From JBBPZA01 sp038330095 (lineage in GTDB: Bacteria > Actinomycetota > Thermoleophilia > Solirubrobacterales > Solirubrobacteraceae), in assembly GCA_038330095.1 (NCBI GenBank), contig JBBQNQ010000136.1, positions 1 to 5,848 on the forward strand: DNA of 5,848 nucleotides, in the 5' to 3' direction. This document shows positions 1-5,163 of the stretch, piece by piece. A model generated the notes under the pieces. It was given only the letters and a program-made list of their open reading frames with translations. It had not been told where the DNA came from and did no database searches. The stretch's first letter is position 1. Each line of letters opens with the position of its first letter. The position numbers and the translations under genes were made by a program.

Positions 1-141
1 GCTTCAGACGTCGTGGCTCTCGGAGGCGTCGCGAGCTGCGATCGGCCTCCGCGCGTGTGGGCTCGCGATATGCCTGCGCAAGCTTGCCCGGGCGTGGCTC
101 CGTTGGGGGCGGTAGGCGTCGGCGCGGTGCTCGATGCGCAC
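1..141. repeat. Terminal direct repeat, left copy (circle junction)
   Basis: Bases 1-141 are identical to bases 5708-5848 at the other end of the window. An exact, end-to-end 141-bp repeat with nothing else repeated is what a de Bruijn assembler leaves when it closes a circle with a k-mer of 141. I read it as one physical copy on a circle of about 5,707 bp, not as a biological terminal repeat. The copy contains the end of the toxin remnant described at 106-302. Confidence 0.93.
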
Positions 142-302
142 CACCGATCACTTCCGCGCGTGGCTGCTCGTTAGAGGCGGTAGAGGATCCGGTAGGTCCT
201 GCGCCGACCAGACCCCGGCGTTGGCCTCGTAGCGGCAATCACCGCTGCGGCCACCGCTTTCGAAGGCACCGGTCGACCGGAGATCGCGACAGGCGTGTAA
301 AC
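106..302 (-). pseudogene. Decayed RelE/ParE-family toxin remnant
   Basis: Read on the minus strand, this stretch shows RelE-like pieces in the correct order but in alternating frames. Bases 302-234 give VYTPVA and then PSKAVAAAVIA, like the N-terminal strand and helix of the family. A frame change at about 234 gives RYEANAGVWSA (234-202). A second change gives RRRTYRILYRL followed by TAA (206-171). The first frame then returns after a TGA and gives VVRIEHRADAYRP (144-106), a typical RelE C-terminus. About a dozen residues normally lying between the helix and the RYE segment are missing. There is no convincing start codon or ribosome binding site, and no antitoxin remnant was found upstream. 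The intact toxin at 4499-4783 has a different sequence, so this is not a recent duplicate. That it is RelE-family is inference from remembered family motifs; that it cannot make one protein is seen directly. Confidence 0.6.
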
Positions 303-393
303 GAGTGGTTGACGCGCTAAAGCGGTCAGATTCTGCGCTGAGACTCACTGTCATCCAGTGCGGTCTTTTTGGCGCGTAGGCACTATGAACACG

Positions 394-422
394 TTGTGTC
401 TCTGTAGAGCCGCCCCTACGGT
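394..422 (+). promoter_or_regulatory. Candidate promoter of the cargo operon
   Basis: TTGTGT (394-399) and TACGGT (417-422) are separated by 17 bases. This resembles the actinobacterial housekeeping pattern, a TTG-type -35 and a TAnnnT -10. Transcription would begin near 429, leaving a leader of about 40 bases that contains the strong ribosome binding site at 451-460. The -35 match is only partial, so this is a candidate. Confidence 0.35.
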
Positions 423-467
423 CCGCGATGGAAGGAGCTTTCGACAACAAGAGGAGGAGGCGGCCTC

Positions 468-920
468 ATGGCCATCACATCGTCCCCGAAAAAGCGTGTT
501 TCCGCGCTCCAAAGAAAAGTGTTCGCCCCGACGGGCACTCGTCGCAAGGTGCACCGGCGGTTCACAGCCGTAGCAGCTGCGGTTGCGTTGACCGCAAGCG
601 TCGCCCCGGCGGTCGCGTCGGCCGGAGTAGATCACTGGTTCTCAGGTGGTCTCGGCGGCGCTCAGGCCTACTCCAGCGGCCAGGTGCACACGTGGTCGCG
701 CATCGAAGGTGACACGTCGACTGGCAGTAGCGGCTGGTGCGTCGCGCGACTGTCCGGCGCCGGCGGGTTGATCACCAGCCCGGGCTCATCCTTTTGCGAT
801 GCCTACCCGTCGTTCGGGCAGGCCATCGCGTACTACGGCGGCGGGACCTATCACGCACTCGCGAACGATTACGGCGCGTTCTCGCAGATCTGGACCACCG
901 CAACCCACGGGACGTTCTGA
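468..920 (+). CDS. Small exported protein with two cysteines, function unknown
   Basis: This 150-residue protein opens with a long basic region (about 1-31, many Lys/Arg). A hydrophobic stretch (33-49, AVAAAVALTASVAPAVA) and an Ala-x-Ala-type cleavage region (AVASAG, about 48-53) follow, so it is almost certainly secreted by the Sec route. The mature part is about 98 residues, rich in Gly, Ser, Tyr and Trp, with exactly two cysteines (C91 and C110) that could form one disulfide across a short loop. The start is well set: GAGGAGGAGG at 451-460 lies 7 bases before the ATG. The stop is followed after only 2 bases by the next gene, so the two are probably translated together. I do not recognise the family. 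The size, export signal and Gly/Tyr/Ser-rich mature part are loosely like bacteriocins such as the lactococcin 972 group, but no specific motif proves it. Other possibilities are a small adhesin or a surface-associated protein. Confidence 0.85.
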   Translation: MAITSSPKKRVSALQRKVFAPTGTRRKVHRRFTAVAAAVALTASVAPAVASAGVDHWFSGGLGGAQAYSSGQVHTWSRIEGDTSTGSSGWCVARLSGAGGLITSPGSSFCDAYPSFGQAIAYYGGGTYHALANDYGAFSQIWTTATHGTF

Positions 921-922
921 AC

Positions 923-1543
923 ATGTCTATCTCCAAGACCACCATGGGGCGCACCGCGCTCCTTGTCCTGCTCGCGATCGCCGCAGCGGCGCTCGTCCTG
1001 CGCCTCACACTCAACGAAGGGACAGCAGCCGCTGCTCCGCCGGTCGCGGCGTTTGCCGTGCTGCAGTCCCCGGCCGCGGCAGGCGTGGAGGCCAATGCCC
1101 CTATCCAACAGGCGGCTCAGGAAGACACCAGCCTAAACGTGCCTGGCGCTCGACGCGTCGGGCAGGTCGGCATCGGCAGCTTGTGGCTCATTCCGACGTC
1201 CGACGGCCGGACCTGTCTTGGAATTGAGCCGGACCCTTCGGCTTTCGCGCCAGTGAGCACAACGGTCGACGGTAAGACCGTCTCGCTTGGCGGGCCGCCG
1301 ACGCTCACTTACAACTGCGTTTCCAACGCCACCGCGGCGTCGCAGGGCCTGCTCACCGGACTGCGCGGTCGCATCGCCGGCTACACGCCAGACGGCGCCA
1401 AGGCGGCGACCGCGACCCGGGAGGACGGCACGAGCGTCGCCGTCGACGCATCCAAGCAGGTGTTTACGGTGCCTGCCCGATCGGTGGCCATCAGTGTCGG
1501 CGCGGCGCCACCTGAGCGCTTCGGCTTCACCACCGCCGGCTAG
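923..1543 (+). CDS. Membrane-anchored or exported protein, partner of the upstream secreted protein
   Basis: The ATG at 923 begins 2 bases after the stop of the upstream gene, giving a 206-residue product. Residues 11-30 (TALLVLLAIAAAALVLRLTL) form one hydrophobic segment preceded by a short Lys/Arg-containing head, so this is a signal anchor or signal peptide. An AAAAPP stretch (35-40) could allow cleavage. The rest lies outside the membrane and has no further hydrophobic span. Two cysteines (C98 in RTCLGI, C132 in TYNCVS) flank a Pro/Gly-rich segment and could pair. The C-terminal part alternates beta-like stretches. A longer in-frame reading exists upstream, but it runs through the preceding gene and lacks an export signal, so I reject it. 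Only a weak GGGA precedes the ATG, which fits translational coupling. No known domain is recognised. Its position suggests that it processes, holds, or protects against the upstream secreted product; this is inference. Confidence 0.83.
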   Translation: MSISKTTMGRTALLVLLAIAAAALVLRLTLNEGTAAAAPPVAAFAVLQSPAAAGVEANAPIQQAAQEDTSLNVPGARRVGQVGIGSLWLIPTSDGRTCLGIEPDPSAFAPVSTTVDGKTVSLGGPPTLTYNCVSNATAASQGLLTGLRGRIAGYTPDGAKAATATREDGTSVAVDASKQVFTVPARSVAISVGAAPPERFGFTTAG

Positions 1544-1559
1544 AACAGGGGCCGCGCCG

Positions 1560-1592
1560 CGTATGTGCCGAGATAATGTCTCGGCACATACG
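1560..1592. terminator. Perfect 14-bp-arm dyad between convergent genes
   Basis: Arms 1560-1573 and 1579-1592 are perfectly complementary around the 5-base loop TAATG. An outer 6-bp pairing (1551-1556 with 1596-1601) could lengthen the stem. The dyad begins 17 bases after the cargo operon stop and lies about 100 bases beyond the recombinase stop on the other strand, so a two-way terminator is the simplest reading. No T-run follows on either strand, though hairpins without one are common in actinobacteria. The 33-bp arm-spacer-arm form is also compatible with a tyrosine-recombinase core site. Confidence 0.6.
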
Positions 1593-1693
1593 ACCCGCGG
1601 CGGGGCGCTGCGCAGCAGAGAGTGCCGTGGAGCGTCATGCGCCGCGTCATCCACATCCCCCTGCAGTCGGAATAGCACTCGGTAAGGAGAGAC

Positions 1694-2380
1694 CTACGCC
1701 GCTTCGGGCGACCGGCCGCGCTTCGGGCCGGTGCCTGCACGTGCGGCGTGCCCTTGTGTGACGAGGACGGCCCGGACGCTGGCGGGGTACCATCGCGCCC
1801 CGCCCTGCCCGGTGGCCACGCCGCCGCCCTCGAGGTCCCGGGCGATCGCGGCGAGCGTGTGGCCGGCCTGATGGGCGGCCACGATCCGCTCTGCCACGTC
1901 GGTCGGGAGCGTGGAGCGCCGGCCGAGCTTGACCCCGGCCGCCTTCTTCGCCGCGAGGCCGTCGCGGGTGCGCTGTCCGATGATGCGTCGCTCGTACTGC
2001 GCGAAGGAGGCCAGGACGTTGGCCATCATCTCTCCACCCGGGGTGGCGGTGTCGACGCCGAGGTCGAGCGCGACGAGCGCCCACCCCTCGCGCTGGGCGG
2101 TGGCCATCGTCTGGGCGAAGTCGATCAGCGACCGGGAGAGCCGGTCGAGCTTGGACACCACCAGCACGTCCGCCTCACCGCGGGCCATCTGCTCGAGCAC
2201 GGCGATGATGCCGGGCCGGCGCAGGTCCTTGGCGGAGTAGCCGGCGTCCTCGACGATCTCCTCAAGCACCCACCCGCGGCGCTGGGCCTCACCGCGGATG
2301 GCGTGGCGTTGGGCGTCCATGCCGGCGCCGGAGTCGGCCTGCTCGGCGGTGCTGACTCGCGCGTACCCGACCGCTTTCAT
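1694..2380 (-). CDS. Serine recombinase (resolvase/invertase family)
   Basis: This 228-residue protein has a complete serine recombinase catalytic domain in residues 1-145. YARVSTAEQ contains the nucleophile Ser10 with Arg8. KLDRLSR (77-83) supplies the two conserved active-site arginines, R80 and R83. A long helix (SFAQYERRIIGQRTRDG, 125-141) matches the dimer/E-helix. A C-terminal helix-turn-helix segment (about 156-210, with HTLAAIARDLE and WYPASVRAVL) binds DNA. The size fits a small resolvase or invertase, not a large serine integrase. On a 5.7-kb plasmid the expected job is resolving multimers into monomers so that copies can be shared out. The ATG at 2380 lacks a Shine-Dalgarno sequence; a promoter-like element ends just before it, so leaderless translation is likely. 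A perfect inverted repeat sits 10 bases upstream and may be both operator and crossover site. All key catalytic residues named here are present. Confidence 0.95.
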   Translation of the reverse strand: MKAVGYARVSTAEQADSGAGMDAQRHAIRGEAQRRGWVLEEIVEDAGYSAKDLRRPGIIAVLEQMARGEADVLVVSKLDRLSRSLIDFAQTMATAQREGWALVALDLGVDTATPGGEMMANVLASFAQYERRIIGQRTRDGLAAKKAAGVKLGRRSTLPTDVAERIVAAHQAGHTLAAIARDLEGGGVATGQGGARWYPASVRAVLVTQGHAARAGTGPKRGRSPEAA

Positions 2381-2389
2381 TGGCCGGAC

Positions 2390-2419
2390 GGTATAGCAAT
2401 CGGTCCATTGCTATACGAA
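2390..2419 (-). promoter_or_regulatory. Candidate recombinase promoter overlapping the dyad
   Basis: On the minus strand, TTCGTA (2419-2414) and TATACC (2395-2390) are 18 bases apart, and a TGC precedes the -10 as in extended -10 promoters. Transcription would start near 2383, almost at the ATG (2380), which fits a leaderless mRNA. The inverted repeat covers the region between the two hexamers, so a dimer bound there would block transcription. The hexamers are imperfect. Confidence 0.35.
2391..2416. promoter_or_regulatory. 10-bp perfect inverted repeat upstream of the recombinase: probable res core site/operator
   Basis: GTATAGCAAT (2391-2400), CGGTCC spacer (2401-2406), ATTGCTATAC (2407-2416). 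The arms are perfect, the total is 26 bp, and the AT-rich arms stand out from the GC-rich surroundings. The centre falls on the asymmetric dinucleotide GT (2403-2404), the arrangement expected at a serine recombinase crossover site, which is cut with a 2-base stagger. It begins 10 bases upstream of the recombinase ATG. I saw no second or third subsite nearby. Confidence 0.65.
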
Positions 2420-2644
2420 GCGCGGCGGCGTTGTTCCCCGCGAGACGCCCCACTGACGCGTCTCCTCCATCTAGGAACCGCTACAGGCGCCACCAGCTCC
2501 GACCTCCAGCGCGCCCCACGCCGACTTGCCCGCGCTCCCAAGCGCCAAGCGCCCGCCGCGTCCGCATCGCCACCTGGACCAGGCTTCACGCGGCACACGC
2601 CCCGTCAGCTCCGCTGGGCTCCACCACAACCGACGCACAGAGTT

Positions 2645-2673
2645 GCACCGGCCTGGTGCGGACCCCTCGAGGG
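2645..2673 (-). terminator. Possible weak terminator after the HTH/coiled-coil gene
   Basis: Just beyond the stop at 2676 on the minus strand are a 10-bp palindrome CCCTCGAGGG (2664-2673) and a 5-bp-stem hairpin with arms 2645-2649 and 2655-2659. Neither is followed by a T-run. The rest of 2417-2675 is GC-rich, shows no codon-like reading frame on either strand, and contains no further copy of the recombinase dyad that I could find. Confidence 0.3.
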
Positions 2674-2675
2674 CC

Positions 2676-3137
2676 CTACGCGGCGTCTACGGCCTTGCGG
2701 CGGGTGCGTGCGAGCTTCCATGCTCGAATTGGACCGGCGGCCCGTAGATCGGCCTCCAGGGCGCGAAGCTCGTCGCTGGCGGCGATCGCCTCGACTGCAG
2801 TTTGCTCGGCCTGCTTGGCGGCCGCCTCGCGCTCGTAGAGCGCGGCTTCCACGCGCTCGCGTGCTTCGCGCTCGGCCGCGGCCGCGCGTTCGGTAGAGAC
2901 CACTAGCTGTCGGGAAGCTGCGAGCTCGTCGATAAGCTGTCCGACCCGCCGGCGGAGCTCGTGCAGTTCGGCGTCGGGCAACAGGCCTGCGCGCTCGAGC
3001 TCGGCGAGCGGGACGCGGCGCTCCCCGTCGGTGAGCGTGGTCTGAATGGTCCCGCGGTCAGCGCGTCGGCGCATGGTGATCAGCGAGACGCCGCAGAGCT
3101 CGGCGGCCTCGCGAAGTGAGTAGGAGGTAGTGCTCAT
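2676..3137 (-). CDS. MerR-like HTH plus coiled-coil DNA-binding protein, candidate partition or copy-control factor
   Basis: This is a 153-residue protein. Residues 5-53 form a MerR/excisionase-like winged helix-turn-helix: YSLREAAELCGVS, then TMRRRADRGTI, then the wing DGERRVPLAELE. Residues 56-133 are charged, Ala/Glu/Arg-rich and free of proline, with a heptad-like pattern typical of a long coiled coil. A basic tail (KLARTRRK, 141-148) ends the protein. Known plasmid proteins with this plan include the single-protein partition factor Par of staphylococcal pSK1 and KfrA, which bind DNA by the N-terminus and assemble through the coiled coil. No ParA-type ATPase is present on this plasmid. 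The gene lies directly downstream of the initiator gene, separated by 164 bases that contain repeated sequences it may bind. No clear ribosome binding site precedes the ATG. A plain transcriptional repressor of the initiator is the main alternative. Confidence 0.87.
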   Translation of the reverse strand: MSTTSYSLREAAELCGVSLITMRRRADRGTIQTTLTDGERRVPLAELERAGLLPDAELHELRRRVGQLIDELAASRQLVVSTERAAAAEREARERVEAALYEREAAAKQAEQTAVEAIAASDELRALEADLRAAGPIRAWKLARTRRKAVDAA

Positions 3138-3169
3138 GCTTGTGGTTTTCGCTGTCGAGACGCTAACCC

Positions 3170-3298
3170 CTACACCGCCGGTGCAGCGGGGTGATCAAGC
3201 GGTGTAGCCGACGGAGCTGCACCGTGTGATGAGGGCCCTACACCAGCGGTATAGCCCTGCCCCGTTGGGTGCAAGGGGATGATCAGGCGGTACAGCCG
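3170..3298. repeat. Cluster of related repeats between the initiator and HTH genes: candidate partition site/operator
   Basis: Two 29-bp direct repeats (3182-3210 and 3270-3298) match at 23 of 29 positions by my count; both contain TGATCA followed by a GCGGTnnAGCCG core. A third core, GCGGTATAGCC, lies at 3246-3256. CTACACCGC (3170-3178) is the perfect reverse complement of GCGGTGTAG (3199-3207). Bases 3238-3254 form a near-palindrome, CTACACC-AGC-GGTATAG. So one core motif occurs at least five times in both orientations within 130 bases, as expected of a multi-site protein-binding region just upstream of the HTH/coiled-coil gene. Confidence 0.7.
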
Positions 3299-3301
3299 GG
3301 C

Positions 3302-4192
3302 TCAGGCGCCGGCGTTAGCGGTGGCCAGTGATTGAGCGATGAGCGCACGGACTTCGGCGTGGCTTTCGGTGTCGACGCGGGAGCGACGTACGGCGACGAG
3401 CGCCCATCCGCCGGCTCGTCGCTCGCACTTGACGGATGCGTAGCGCGGGTCGACACGGACGATTCGTCGGCCAGCGCGGTCCAGGGCAGCGCGGGCATCG
3501 CGGTGTCGGGCGTAGGTGTCGGCTCCGAGCGAGGAGAGTGCGGGACGGCCGAGCCCGACCCAGGTTGCGGCCTGGCCGTCGCCGGTCGGCTTGAAGCGTT
3601 CGGCGGCGAGGTAAACCGCGGCGCGCTTGGCCAGGCCGTCGAGCTGGCGCAGGGTGCGCCAGTCGAGGTAGGTGAATGCGCCGGCCGTCAAACGCTCGCG
3701 GAGCCATGGAGCGAGCACGACGCGGAAGCTGGTTCCGCGGAGCGCCCCGACCTTGCGCGCATCGCCGTCGAGTGTGTCGAGGTCGCTGACGATGCGTTCG
3801 ACGAGGCGGTCCATCGACATGAAGGCGCCGGGGCGGGCGTCGATGGAGTCGTAGCCCGTGAACGCGATCTCGACGCGGTAGAGGCGTCTGAGGCTGGCTC
3901 GCAGTGCTGCGCGATCACGTCCGTTGGGGCGGCGCTCGTAGAGATCGGTGGCGAGGTCGTAGAGCGTGAAGCCGGCTATGCCGTCGAGATCGAGCGGGCG
4001 GGTGCTCAGCCAGCGTTCGCAGAGCCACGCGAACACGTCGAGATCAGGAGTCAGCTTCAGGCGGCCGGAGGCGCGGATGGCGGCGTTCGGGCCGCGGGCG
4101 TCGAACGGGAGCTCGAGCTGCGTTGGGCCTACCGCCCAAAGGCCGGGTGCACGGCACAGTTCGGTATCGGTGCGCACCTGGCGGGGGGCCAT
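3302..4192 (-). CDS. Plasmid replication initiator (winged-helix Rep)
   Basis: This 296-residue protein would bind the iterons just upstream of its gene and open the origin. Two winged-helix-like halves are visible. About residues 46-165 include VFAWLCERWLSTRP, FTLYDLATDLY and RDRAALRASLRRLYRVEIAF. About 172-270 include FTYLDWRTLRQLDGLAKRAAVYLAAERFK, then a Gly/Pro linker and a final strand pair (WALVAVRRSRV). This pattern recalls the RPA/Rep_3-like initiators of iteron plasmids; the exact family is an inference. The open frame runs on upstream to 4453, but that part translates the iterons in repetitive form (ESQVPPI recurring), so it is not coding. ATG 4192 has a good binding site, AAGGTG, 7 bases upstream. 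Binding of Rep to iterons so close to its start would also allow self-repression. The HTH/coiled-coil gene follows on the same strand. Confidence 0.88.
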   Translation of the reverse strand: MAPRQVRTDTELCRAPGLWAVGPTQLELPFDARGPNAAIRASGRLKLTPDLDVFAWLCERWLSTRPLDLDGIAGFTLYDLATDLYERRPNGRDRAALRASLRRLYRVEIAFTGYDSIDARPGAFMSMDRLVERIVSDLDTLDGDARKVGALRGTSFRVVLAPWLRERLTAGAFTYLDWRTLRQLDGLAKRAAVYLAAERFKPTGDGQAATWVGLGRPALSSLGADTYARHRDARAALDRAGRRIVRVDPRYASVKCERRAGGWALVAVRRSRVDTESHAEVRALIAQSLATANAGA

Positions 4193-4244
4193 TGGTGGGC
4201 ACCTTGACGGGCGGCTCGGACGTGATTGAACCGGGCGCCGTGAA

Positions 4245-4326
4245 ATAGGGGGTACCTGGGACTCGCGCCCATAGGGGGTACCTGGGACTCGCGCTTGGGT
4301 CCAAATAGGGGGTACCTGGGACTCGC
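4245..4326. repeat. Three identical 22-bp iterons (replication origin)
   Basis: A 22-bp unit beginning ATAGGGGGTACCTGGG and ending ACTCGC occurs exactly at 4245-4266, 4271-4292 and 4305-4326. Start-to-start spacings are 26 and 34 bases. Each unit has GGTACC at its middle, giving a partial dyad. They lie 53 bases upstream of the initiator start and point along the plus strand. Identical tandem units beside a rep gene are the classic initiator-binding array. The uneven second spacing (8 bases longer) moves the third copy by a little under one helical turn. Confidence 0.9.
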
Positions 4327-4330
4327 ACAG

Positions 4331-4369
4331 GAACGTCAACAGCTTTGAACGTCTAAAAGCAGAAACGTC
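4331..4369. repeat. Three short RAACGTC repeats phased at 16 bp, next to the iterons
   Basis: GAACGTC (4331-4337), GAACGTC (4347-4353) and AAACGTC (4363-4369) start exactly 16 bases apart, beginning 5 bases after the last iteron. The intervening sequence (CAACAGCTTT, TAAAAGCA) is the most AT-rich part of the neighbourhood, as expected where an origin first unwinds. No canonical DnaA box is present here. Whether the repeats bind an initiator, are opening-zone repeats, or are coincidence cannot be told from sequence. Confidence 0.5.
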
Positions 4370-4384
4370 CCGCGTGCGCGGGAC
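4367..4384 (-). terminator. GC hairpin ending the toxin-antitoxin transcript, or origin structure
   Basis: Perfect 8-bp arms (4367-4374 with 4377-4384; GTCCCGCG and CGCGGGAC) form a stem. On the minus strand the stem is followed by GTTTCTGCTTTT, so it resembles an intrinsic terminator for the toxin-antitoxin transcript, placed just before the origin. Its position beside the phased repeats makes a role in replication an alternative. Confidence 0.5.
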
Positions 4385-4399
4385 CCCCTTCCTAAGGGG
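4385..4399. repeat. Second hairpin directly abutting the first
   Basis: CCCCTT (4385-4390), loop CCT, AAGGGG (4394-4399) is a perfect 6-bp stem that begins at the base after the previous hairpin. A weaker 5-bp stem follows (4423-4427 with 4432-4436). No T-run follows on the plus strand; on the minus strand the upstream side carries TTTTC. The series of stems between iterons and toxin gene may insulate the origin from transcription or form single-stranded structure during replication. Confidence 0.45.
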
Positions 4400-4498
4400 A
4401 GAAAACGGCCAAGGACATACTCCGCCGCCTACGGCGTCGATCAGGGACTGCACAACGACCGGACCTTTGGCCCCGAACGAACATGTCTTGGAGTGCGT

Positions 4499-4783
4499 CT
4501 AGTCGCGGTAGGCGCGTCCGCGCGGCAGCACGCGCAGAACGATCAGCAGCTCGGCCTTGGTGTCGAGCTCGTAGCGCACGCGCCAGTCCCCGACGCGCAA
4601 GCGGAACTCGCCCGGGCTGCCGGTCAGGGCCCGCACGTCCCCGGTTGGCACCGGCGCCACCAGGCGCTCCAGGGCCTGCAGCACCCGCTCCCGAACCGGA
4701 CGATCCAGCCGACGCAGATCACGGAGAGCCGGACGTGTCAGCTCAAGGCTAAAGCCAGCCGGCGCAGGAGGGGGAGTGCTCAC
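4499..4783 (-). CDS. RelE/ParE-family toxin of a type II toxin-antitoxin pair
   Basis: This 94-residue basic protein has the RelE/ParE layout. FSLELTRPALRDLRRLD (11-27) is the first strand and helix. VRERVLQALERLV (30-42) is the second helix. RALTGSPGEFRLRVGDWRVRYELD (51-74) is the signature beta-hairpin. LLIVLRVLPRGRAYRD (79-94) is the final strand and Arg/Tyr tail. Many RelE members cut mRNA on the ribosome, while ParE members poison gyrase; sequence alone does not decide which applies here. The basic R61, R63, R68, R70, R88, R90 and Y92 are plausible functional residues. The start is GTG at 4783 with GGAAAG about 9 bases upstream. The gene begins 32 bases after the antitoxin stop, the usual antitoxin-first order, so both are on one transcript. 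If the plasmid is lost, the labile antitoxin would decay and free the toxin. Confidence 0.9.
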   Translation of the reverse strand: MSTPPPAPAGFSLELTRPALRDLRRLDRPVRERVLQALERLVAPVPTGDVRALTGSPGEFRLRVGDWRVRYELDTKAELLIVLRVLPRGRAYRD

Positions 4784-4815
4784 GCTTACGGACTTTCCAA
4801 CTGTTGGCGAAACAG

Positions 4816-5046
4816 CTACGCGCCGAAGAGCTCGCGGCGCGCATCGGCCAGCGAGACCGTCTCACCGCGACGGGCCTGCGCCCGGGCCTCGACGAGCTCG
4901 TTGGGCTCGTCCTCGGCCTCGTCGTCAACGGGGGCGGCCTGGTGCAAGGCAATCAGCCGGCGCGAGGCAAGCACGCCCAGCACGTCGCGGGCCTGCTCCT
5001 CCGAGAGACCCTCCACCTGCTCCCGCAACTGCTCACGCGCCGTCAC
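4816..5046 (-). CDS. Antitoxin partner of the RelE/ParE toxin
   Basis: From GTG 5046 the product is 76 residues. A helical N-terminus (TAREQLREQVEGLSEEQARDVLGVLASRR) is followed by an acidic linker (APVDDEAEDEPNE) and a C-terminal helix ending in SLADARRELFG. This is the common plan of small antitoxins encoded before RelE toxins in actinobacteria: an N-terminal dimer/DNA-binding part and a C-terminal tail that wraps the toxin. The start is uncertain. GTG 5046 follows a run of G with no spaced binding site, although the family-like sequence begins there. An in-frame GTG at 5163 has AGGA 4 bases upstream and would add 39 less family-like residues. An extended -10-like TGCATAGC (5188-5181, minus) lies just before that upstream start. 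Antitoxins of this sort usually repress their own promoter. Confidence 0.78.
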   Translation of the reverse strand: MTAREQLREQVEGLSEEQARDVLGVLASRRLIALHQAAPVDDEAEDEPNELVEARAQARRGETVSLADARRELFGA

Positions 5047-5163
5047 CCCCCAAAGGCTACGCCCGTCGGGAAGACGAACCTTCGAGGCCGCCCAGCGCCA
5101 AACTGCCTCACCGAGGGAGGAGCCGGGCCTGCTGCTCTCACCGGAACGGCGGAAATCCGGCAC

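Noticed and set aside
346..370. 5-bp hairpin (346-360) followed by a T5 run, terminator-like on the plus strand
   Set aside because: The stem is too short and no plus-strand gene ends upstream of it.
1647..1655. TCATCCACA, one mismatch from a DnaA box
   Set aside because: It is a single copy, far from the iterons, and inside a short intergenic gap; one near-match is expected by chance.
1748..2896. 382-codon plus-strand open frame opposite the recombinase and HTH genes
   Set aside because: It is antisense to two well-supported genes, has low-complexity composition, and mirrors the codon bias of the real genes.
3332..4207. 291-codon plus-strand open frame opposite Rep
   Set aside because: It is antisense to the Rep gene; its Glu/Ala/Gly/Val-rich translation is the typical shadow of a high-GC gene, with no motif.
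4245..4326. Regularly spaced repeats as a possible CRISPR array
   Set aside because: There are only three 22-bp units with 4- and 12-base gaps, beside a Rep gene and without cas genes. This is an iteron array.
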